A stretch of 5,612 nucleotides of DNA from JBGPYM01 sp041493205 (GTDB lineage Bacteria; Bacteroidota; Ignavibacteria; UBA10030; UBA6906). A program made the translations under genes and the position numbers. Below, in pieces: positions 1 through 3,277 of the stretch. How positions within the stretch are numbered: the first letter of the stretch is position 1; the number at the start of each line of letters is the position of its first letter. The notes beneath the pieces were generated by a model. The model had not been told where the DNA came from. It did not search any database and saw nothing but the letters and a program-made list of their open reading frames with translations. The stretch lies in the NCBI GenBank assembly GCA_041493205.1, contig JBGPYM010000211.1, positions 1 through 5,612 on the forward strand, read 5' to 3'.

Positions 1-87
1 AAGGTTGGCCCTGCCGGCGTAGAGCGCCGCGGTAAGGCCTGCGAGGCCTGAGCCGATGATGATCAGTTTATGGTGGATTGGGGCCAT
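1..87 (-). CDS. trxB: Thioredoxin reductase-like FAD flavoprotein, N-terminal fragment
   Basis: Only the first 29 codons are in the window; the gene continues past the left edge. The ATG at 85-87 opens a frame reading MAPIHHKLIIIGSGLAGLTA, then ALYAGRANL. This is the beta-alpha-beta dinucleotide (FAD) fingerprint GxGxxG (Gly12, Gly14, Gly17) followed by the TAALYAxRANL helix typical of bacterial thioredoxin reductases, which pass electrons from NADPH through FAD and a CxxC pair to thioredoxin. The catalytic CxxC and the NADPH domain are outside the window, so a ferredoxin:NADP or ferredoxin:thioredoxin-type relative cannot be excluded. Shine-Dalgarno (SD) support is weak (AGAAG close to the ATG). 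A palindrome-rich spacer separates it from queG upstream, so it may have its own promoter, though I could not recognise one. Confidence 0.8.
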   Translation of the reverse strand, partial: MAPIHHKLIIIGSGLAGLTAALYAGRANL

Positions 88-121
88 ATACTTCTGGAAT
101 TTCTACAGACCACAGTCAAGG

Positions 122-143
122 GCACCGGCGGGGACGCCGGTGC
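122..143. repeat. Perfect 9-bp palindrome (hairpin A)
   Basis: GCACCGGCG at 122-130 and CGCCGGTGC at 135-143 are exact reverse complements around a GGGA loop. It lies in the spacer between queG and trxB and is not followed by a T-run on either strand, so it is not a classic intrinsic terminator. It resembles REP-type dispersed intergenic palindromes. Its right half belongs to a 21-bp direct repeat that recurs at 223-243. Confidence 0.8.
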
Positions 144-243
144 TACTGCTCATAAATCACCGGCGGCCGTCCCGCCACTGGCGGGACGAGCCTCGTCCGT
201 CCGCCACAGGCGGACCGGACGGGGGACGCCGGTGCTACTGCTC
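131..243. repeat. 21-bp direct repeat pair in the queG-trxB spacer
   Basis: Positions 131-151 and 223-243 are identical over 21 bases (beginning GGGACGCCGG and ending CTACTGCTC), 92 bp apart. The left copy is wholly intergenic. The right copy overlaps the 3' end of queG and includes its last two sense codons and TAG stop. The repeat contains the right arm and loop of the palindrome at 122-143, which suggests that two copies of one short interspersed palindromic element lie side by side. Confidence 0.85.
158..234. repeat. Compound palindrome: outer 8-bp stem enclosing two inner hairpins
   Basis: CACCGGCG (158-165) pairs with CGCCGGTG (227-234), the same arms as the hairpin at 122-143. Between them lie two more inverted repeats. 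CGTCCCGCC at 168-176 pairs perfectly with GGCGGGACG at 180-188 around a 3-nt ACT loop. CGTCC-GTCCGCC (194-205) pairs with GGCGGAC-c-GGACG (209-221) around ACA with one bulged C at 216. Transcribed, this would fold as a multi-branched structure. There is no adjacent T-run. The 57 nt at 166-222 look like an insertion into a simple palindrome of the 122-143 type. Confidence 0.75.
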
Positions 244-1200
244 GTAGGATGCGCCGGGTTCCGCTTCCGGGTCATGATGGGCGAGTACGATGCCGACATT
301 ACGCTGCAAACCCTCAAGTTTGGTCCGTTTTACCGGGCTTCCCTTGAACCTCGCGCTGAATCCCGCCTGGTCCAGTGTCTGCAGCCCGGCCAGGTCGGGC
401 TGAACATTCCCTTCACGGGGGGCAAACCCTACATCGGTGGTGGCGGACGCAAATTTCCTGTTCCACGGACAGACGTCCTGACAGACATCGCACCCGTAGA
501 TCCATCCGTCGAATTGCTGTGTGATCTCCCCTTCGATAGGACCGTGGTGTTCGATGGTAAGATACGAAAGGCACAGGTTCGAATCAACGACGTACGGTTC
601 CACGATTGCGGCGGTCGGACACGCTTCGATGCAGAGCGTACAGGTGCCGCACCGGTCGACCGCGGGCTCGTCGGGATCCAGGTCGAGCGTGGTGAGCACT
701 TCGCCCAGAAACACCCATGAACCGCGATCGGTGGTGATAACGTTCGTGTGCTTCCCTTCCCAGCCGATGCCGGCCCGCTGCGCCCAGACCTTGTCCATGA
801 CCGGTCCGGTGTCCACATACGGCCGGACGCTGCATCCCGGGAATTCCTGCTGCAGCCAGGCGCAGAACCGTTCGAGCTTTTCACCGACGATATCATGGTA
901 GTCATCGCCCCAGGCGTAGCGCGAAATCTTGCCGGTCCCGGGGCGGGCATCATGGGGAATGCGGGTATAATAATTCAGCGCGACAGCAATGACCGATCGC
1001 GCACCGGGCAGCACCCGCCCCGGGTCGATGCGTTTCTCCACGGAGCGTTCCATCCAGTGCATCGACCCCTGGTACCCCCGCGCGAGCCACTCGTGGAGTC
1101 GCGCCCCTTCCTCAGTCAGGGCCTCTGCCCTGGCGATACCGACCCGGGCGAAGCCGAGTTCGAGCGCTTTGCTTTTTACGCGTGTGGTCAGGCTCTCCAT
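235..1200 (-). CDS. queG: Epoxyqueuosine reductase QueG
   Basis: A 321-residue cobalamin- and iron-sulphur-dependent cytosolic enzyme that reduces epoxyqueuosine to queuosine at the wobble base of GUN-anticodon tRNAs, the last step of that pathway. The N-terminal cobalamin-binding region carries the YVDTGPVMDKVWAQ segment; Asp130 is the likely catalytic acid by family homology. Two [4Fe-4S] motifs follow: C184-x2-C187-x2-C190-x3-C194-P, then C210 in NLCLSYLTIEHHGPI, and GC237DVC240QDVC244PWN. The length fits the short form without a long HEAT-repeat tail. I chose the ATG at 1198-1200, which begins MESLTTRVKSK, 5 nt after the Rieske stop. An in-frame TTG at 1230 would add ten poorly family-like residues overlapping that gene. 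No strong SD is visible, so translational coupling is likely. The stop lies inside a dispersed repeat, so the last few residues (EQ) may be repeat-derived. Confidence 0.95.
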   Translation of the reverse strand: MESLTTRVKSKALELGFARVGIARAEALTEEGARLHEWLARGYQGSMHWMERSVEKRIDPGRVLPGARSVIAVALNYYTRIPHDARPGTGKISRYAWGDDYHDIVGEKLERFCAWLQQEFPGCSVRPYVDTGPVMDKVWAQRAGIGWEGKHTNVITTDRGSWVFLGEVLTTLDLDPDEPAVDRCGTCTLCIEACPTAAIVEPYVVDSNLCLSYLTIEHHGPIEGEITQQFDGWIYGCDVCQDVCPWNRKFASATTDVGFAPREGNVQPDLAGLQTLDQAGFSARFKGSPVKRTKLEGLQRNVGIVLAHHDPEAEPGASYEQ

Positions 1201-1205
1201 GGCGC

Positions 1206-1532
1206 TTATCTGCCGGCGGGTTGTTCGCAATAGACCGTGTCATCCTCCACGATGACACGGTAGGTTTTGACGATGCCGGAGCCGGTGGTGGCTTTCCCCG
1301 TCTCGAGCGAGTAAGTCCATCCATGCATCGGGCAGGTGACCGTGTGCCCTGACAGGATGCCCGCATGGAGGGCGGAGAAATGCTGATGGGCGCAGACATT
1401 GCCGATGGCAAAGATGCGCCCATCCACGCGCCAGAGTGCAACCTCGTCGTCCCCCACGACCACCTTTTTGCTCCTGCGCTCTCCGATCTCGGAGAATCGT
1501 GCGACCCGTATGAAGCCGGACGGCGTGTCCAT
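1206..1532 (-). CDS. Rieske [2Fe-2S] ferredoxin
   Basis: A 108-residue soluble one-domain Rieske protein with no signal peptide or membrane segment. The cluster ligands are explicit: C47-A-H49, then 17 residues, then C67-P-M-H70-GW, the CxH-x17-CxxH pattern that binds a [2Fe-2S] cluster through two Cys and two His. Small proteins of this type are ferredoxin components of ring-hydroxylating dioxygenases or NirD-like small subunits. No oxygenase or nitrite reductase subunit is present in the window, so the partner is unknown. The ATG at 1530-1532 follows the hydrolase stop by 6 nt, with a GAGGGAG-type SD overlapping that stop. The 3' end contains a perfect inverted repeat (1234-1261), and queG begins 5 nt after the stop. 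This arrangement suggests co-translation with queG and possibly electron delivery to it, which is inference only. Confidence 0.92.
   Translation of the reverse strand: MDTPSGFIRVARFSEIGERRSKKVVVGDDEVALWRVDGRIFAIGNVCAHQHFSALHAGILSGHTVTCPMHGWTYSLETGKATTGSGIVKTYRVIVEDDTVYCEQPAGR
1234..1261 (-). promoter_or_regulatory. Perfect 11-bp inverted repeat in Rieske 3' end, ahead of queG
   Basis: ACCGTGTCATC (1234-1244) and GATGACACGGT (1251-1261) are exact reverse complements around a 6-nt loop, which reads GTGGAG in the minus-strand mRNA. The hairpin lies within the codons for VIVEDDTV of the Rieske protein and ends 33 nt before the queG ATG. It could be an mRNA structure affecting queG translation, an RNase-processing or stability hairpin, or chance. 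It has no T-run after it, so it is not an intrinsic terminator. The structure is directly seen; any function is inferred. Confidence 0.45.
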
Positions 1533-1538
1533 GCTCCC

Positions 1539-2384
1539 TCACCCGATGGCAACGGGTTCGCCGAGCACAATCCCTTTGTCGGTCCGGGCAAGCCGGGCGG
1601 CAGCGAGAACGGGATCGTGCTCAAAAAAGAGAATCCACTTTTCCTCCACGGCGCGTCCCAGCAGTCGCCTCTTTTCCTCCAAAGTGACCAGAGGACGGAG
1701 GTCATAGGCCATGATCCAGGGGAGCGGGACATGGGAGGTCGTCGGGACGAGGTCGGCACAGTAGAGGAGCGAGGTGCGCCCGTCGCTGATCAGCGGACAC
1801 TGCAGTGCAGCCGTATGACCGTGTACGATCGCGACGCGAACGCCGGGAAGGATCTCTCCTTCGCCTTCGGTGAAATCAAGTACCCCGCGCTGGTGGAGCG
1901 GCATGAAATCTTCGGGGAAAAAGCTCGCCCTGTCCCGGTCCGTCGGCTGCTGCGCCGCCAGCCAGTGTTCGCGCTGCACACAGTAGCGTGCGTGCGGGAA
2001 TGTCGGCACCGCCTCACCGTCTGCGAGCGTCGTGGCCCCACCGGCGTGGTCAAAGTGGAGATGCGTCAGGATCACGTCCGTCACGTCTTCGGGCGCAACA
2101 CCGTGGCGTGCCAGGGAAGAGACAAGATTGTACTCCGCCATCTCGATCCGGTAGATCGACGTCAGCTTCTCGTTGAATTTGGCACCGTTGCCGGTGTCGA
2201 TCAGCACCGTGCGGCCGTTCCCCTTGAGAAGGAGTGCCCGGGCCGCAAGCGTGATCCGGTTCTTCCCGTCGGGCGGGTTGGTCTTCTCCCAGAGCGGGCG
2301 CGGAACGACGCCGAACATAGCGCCTCCGTCGAGGGCAAACCTGCCGGTCTCAATTGCGTGAAGTTCATACGGCCCAATCCGCAT
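1539..2384 (-). CDS. Metallo-beta-lactamase-fold metal-dependent hydrolase
   Basis: A 281-residue cytosolic MBL-fold hydrolase with a complete dinuclear metal site: H108-L-H110-F-D112-H113-AGG (motif 2), GH190TA (motif 3), the bridging Asp D211 in YCADLVPT (motif 4) and H256 in FFEHDP (motif 5). The N-terminal MRIGPYELHAIETGRFALDGGAMFG and the VLIDTGNG strand match the family that includes AHL lactonases (AiiA/YtnP-like) and many uncharacterised hydrolases. Quorum quenching therefore cannot be asserted, and the substrate is unknown. The ATG at 2382-2384 has an AAGGG SD at 2393-2397 with 8 nt spacing. A terminator hairpin with its T-run ends only 17 nt upstream, leaving no room for a separate promoter between them. 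It is the first gene of a compact hydrolase-Rieske-queG operon (gaps of 6 and 5 nt). Confidence 0.9.
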   Translation of the reverse strand: MRIGPYELHAIETGRFALDGGAMFGVVPRPLWEKTNPPDGKNRITLAARALLLKGNGRTVLIDTGNGAKFNEKLTSIYRIEMAEYNLVSSLARHGVAPEDVTDVILTHLHFDHAGGATTLADGEAVPTFPHARYCVQREHWLAAQQPTDRDRASFFPEDFMPLHQRGVLDFTEGEGEILPGVRVAIVHGHTAALQCPLISDGRTSLLYCADLVPTTSHVPLPWIMAYDLRPLVTLEEKRRLLGRAVEEKWILFFEHDPVLAAARLARTDKGIVLGEPVAIG

Positions 2385-2392
2385 GGGGTATT

Positions 2393-2397
2393 CCCTT
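2393..2397 (-). promoter_or_regulatory. Ribosome binding site of the MBL hydrolase gene
   Basis: AAGGG on the minus strand lies 8 nt before the ATG at 2382-2384. It is directly downstream of the terminator T-run, so the usable leader between the terminator and the start codon is only 17 nt. The SD also falls in a segment that can pair with the terminator's 5' arm. Confidence 0.6.
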
Positions 2398-2401
2398 CTT
2401 C

Positions 2402-2440
2402 AAAAAAGAAAGGCCGGTATCCGGAAAGAATACCGACCTT
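2402..2440 (-). terminator. Intrinsic terminator after the dicluster ferredoxin gene
   Basis: On the minus strand AAGGTCGGTAT (2440-2430) pairs with ATACCGGCCTT (2420-2410) over 11 bp with a single G-U wobble and a 9-nt loop. It is followed at once by TCTTTTTT (2409-2402). This is a textbook Rho-independent terminator, 32 nt after the ferredoxin stop. It should end the metH/DUF309/ferredoxin transcript. Because it abuts the hydrolase leader, readthrough or attenuation is also possible. The plus strand shows no T-run after the hairpin. Confidence 0.85.
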
Positions 2441-2472
2441 GCATGTCCATCAGCGTACGTGAACCGGGGGCG

Positions 2473-2814
2473 TTATCCCTTCCGGAAATGTGACGTCGCG
2501 GCGCCGAGCTCGGCGAACTCCTTCTCCGGATGGATCTCCTTCGCGCGCGCCACCAACACCTCTTCGGACTCCACATGATTCGGATCGGGGACGCAGCAAT
2601 CGACCGGGCACACCGCGGCGCACTGCTCCTGGTCAAAATGGCCCACACATTCGGTGCATTTTTCCGGTACGATATAATAGAAATCGTTCGAGAGCGCATC
2701 AAACATCTGTCCTTTGTACTCATACTGGACGCCGCCCGCATAAATCGCAGTGTTCGGGCACTCCGGCTCACATGCACCACAGTTTATGCACTCTTCCGTA
2801 ATCATCGTTGACAT
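2473..2814 (-). CDS. 2[4Fe-4S] dicluster ferredoxin (YfhL/Alvin-like)
   Basis: A 113-residue soluble electron carrier. The first cluster motif is C9-x2-C12-x2-C15-x3-C19-P. The second is the extended C53-x2-C56-x8-C65-x3-C69-P type, as in Allochromatium (Alvin-like) and YfhL ferredoxins, which reach very low potentials. About 33 residues separate the two motifs, including YEYKGQMFDALSNDFYYIVP, which is longer than in minimal ferredoxins. Two extra cysteines (C73, C74) and a charged C-terminal tail follow. I place the start at the ATG at 2812-2814 because GGAGG at 2824-2828 lies 9 nt upstream. An earlier in-frame ATG at 2823 directly touches that SD and is unlikely. It sits 39 nt after the DUF309 stop, so probably the two are co-transcribed, and a terminator follows. 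The physiological partner is not shown by the sequence. Confidence 0.93.
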   Translation of the reverse strand: MSTMITEECINCGACEPECPNTAIYAGGVQYEYKGQMFDALSNDFYYIVPEKCTECVGHFDQEQCAAVCPVDCCVPDPNHVESEEVLVARAKEIHPEKEFAELGAATSHFRKG

Positions 2815-2823
2815 GAGAATCAT

Positions 2824-2828
2824 CCTCC
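2824..2828 (-). promoter_or_regulatory. Strong Shine-Dalgarno that fixes the ferredoxin start
   Basis: GGAGG on the minus strand, 9 nt before the ATG at 2812-2814. An ATG at 2821-2823 begins immediately after it with no spacer, so the downstream ATG is preferred. This shortens the protein by three residues (MIL) to the family-like start MSTMITEECINCG. Confidence 0.75.
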
Positions 2829-2853
2829 GTTGGTTTTTTCTACGTCCGCTGGG

Positions 2854-3204
2854 TCATTGCAGCTGAATCCGGATCGCCGGCAGCCGGAGCTGGCCGCCGT
2901 TTCCTGCCTCCTCGGTCAGACGGAGGCATGAGCGCACCTCTCCTACGAGCCACAGGGTGTCAATGCCGCGATACACAGGAACGTACTGTTCCAGTTTGGC
3001 AAGAGCCTTTGCGAACTGGCTGCAGGCCCCCCGCAGATTGCCGTTGCCGGCGTGGTAGAGGGCGACCGCCGTCTGGATCAGGCCCTGGTAAAACAGGCGA
3101 TCAGGGCCGCTGGTCTCTTTCCAGAGCTCTTCCCAGGAGTCATGCGCCTCGAAAAAGCATTGAGTGTTGAATTCTTCAACACCTTTTCGAAACAGATCTT
3201 CCAT
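2854..3204 (-). CDS. DUF309 family protein
   Basis: A 116-residue, probably all-helical cytosolic protein of unknown biochemical function. It carries the hallmark of the DUF309 family: FN-x3-FFEAHDSWEELW (residues 12-28), then GLIQTAVALYHAGNGNLRGA (41-60), with conserved acidic and histidine residues (E19, H21, E25, H51) that could line a site. No signal peptide or membrane segment is visible. Start choice is uncertain. The ATG at 3202-3204 is directly preceded by AAAGGA with almost no spacing, while an in-frame TTG at 3213 would add three residues but has no SD; a stop lies just upstream of that. It lies 73 nt after metH and 39 nt before the ferredoxin gene. Pairing with the ferredoxin may be meaningful but assigns no function. 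Confidence 0.85.
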   Translation of the reverse strand: MEDLFRKGVEEFNTQCFFEAHDSWEELWKETSGPDRLFYQGLIQTAVALYHAGNGNLRGACSQFAKALAKLEQYVPVYRGIDTLWLVGEVRSCLRLTEEAGNGGQLRLPAIRIQLQ

Positions 3205-3210
3205 TCCTTT

Positions 3211-3242
3211 CAAACATAATTAAAAGGGGAAGGAATTGCAAT
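3211..3242 (-). promoter_or_regulatory. Possible Bacteroidota-type promoter for DUF309-ferredoxin
   Basis: On the minus strand TATGTTTG (3218-3211) fits the Bacteroidota -7 consensus TAnnTTTG. ATTG (3242-3239) lies 20 nt upstream, near the expected -33 TTTG position. If real, transcription would begin at or just before the DUF309 ATG (3204), giving a leaderless or nearly leaderless mRNA. Support is weak: the -33 box is imperfect, the region is AT-rich, and the taxonomic assignment is itself inferred. Confidence 0.25.
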
Positions 3243-3277
3243 ATCGCAGGGGGAAAATATTTCCAGCGTGGCGCATG

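Noticed and set aside
122..234. CRISPR array or intrinsic terminator in the queG-trxB spacer
   Set aside because: There are only two direct repeats with no regular spacers, and none of the hairpins is followed by a T-run on either strand.
70..720. Plus-strand open frame of 216 codons
   Set aside because: It runs through the palindromic spacer and antisense to queG, with no family-like motif or ribosome binding site.
1201..1230. Upstream TTG start for queG adding ten residues
   Set aside because: The added segment overlaps the Rieske 3' end, is not family-like and has no properly spaced SD. The ATG at 1200 follows the Rieske stop by 5 nt.
1539..2384. Naming the hydrolase an AHL-lactonase (quorum quenching)
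   Set aside because: The metal site is shared by many MBL-fold hydrolases, and no lactonase-specific residue or quorum-sensing neighbour is visible.
1365..2462. Plus-strand open frame of 365 codons opposite the hydrolase and Rieske genes
   Set aside because: It shows no recognisable domain and lies antisense to two genes with complete metal-binding motifs. Long antisense frames are expected in G+C-rich coding DNA.
2502..2515. 14-bp perfect palindrome CGCCGAGCTCGGCG
   Set aside because: It lies inside the ferredoxin coding tail, has no loop or flanking signal, and is plausible by chance in G+C-rich sequence.
3214..3277. Possible metH terminator or riboswitch between metH and DUF309
   Set aside because: Only a 5-bp GGAAA/TTTCC hairpin without a T-run is visible, and nothing resembles a known riboswitch core.
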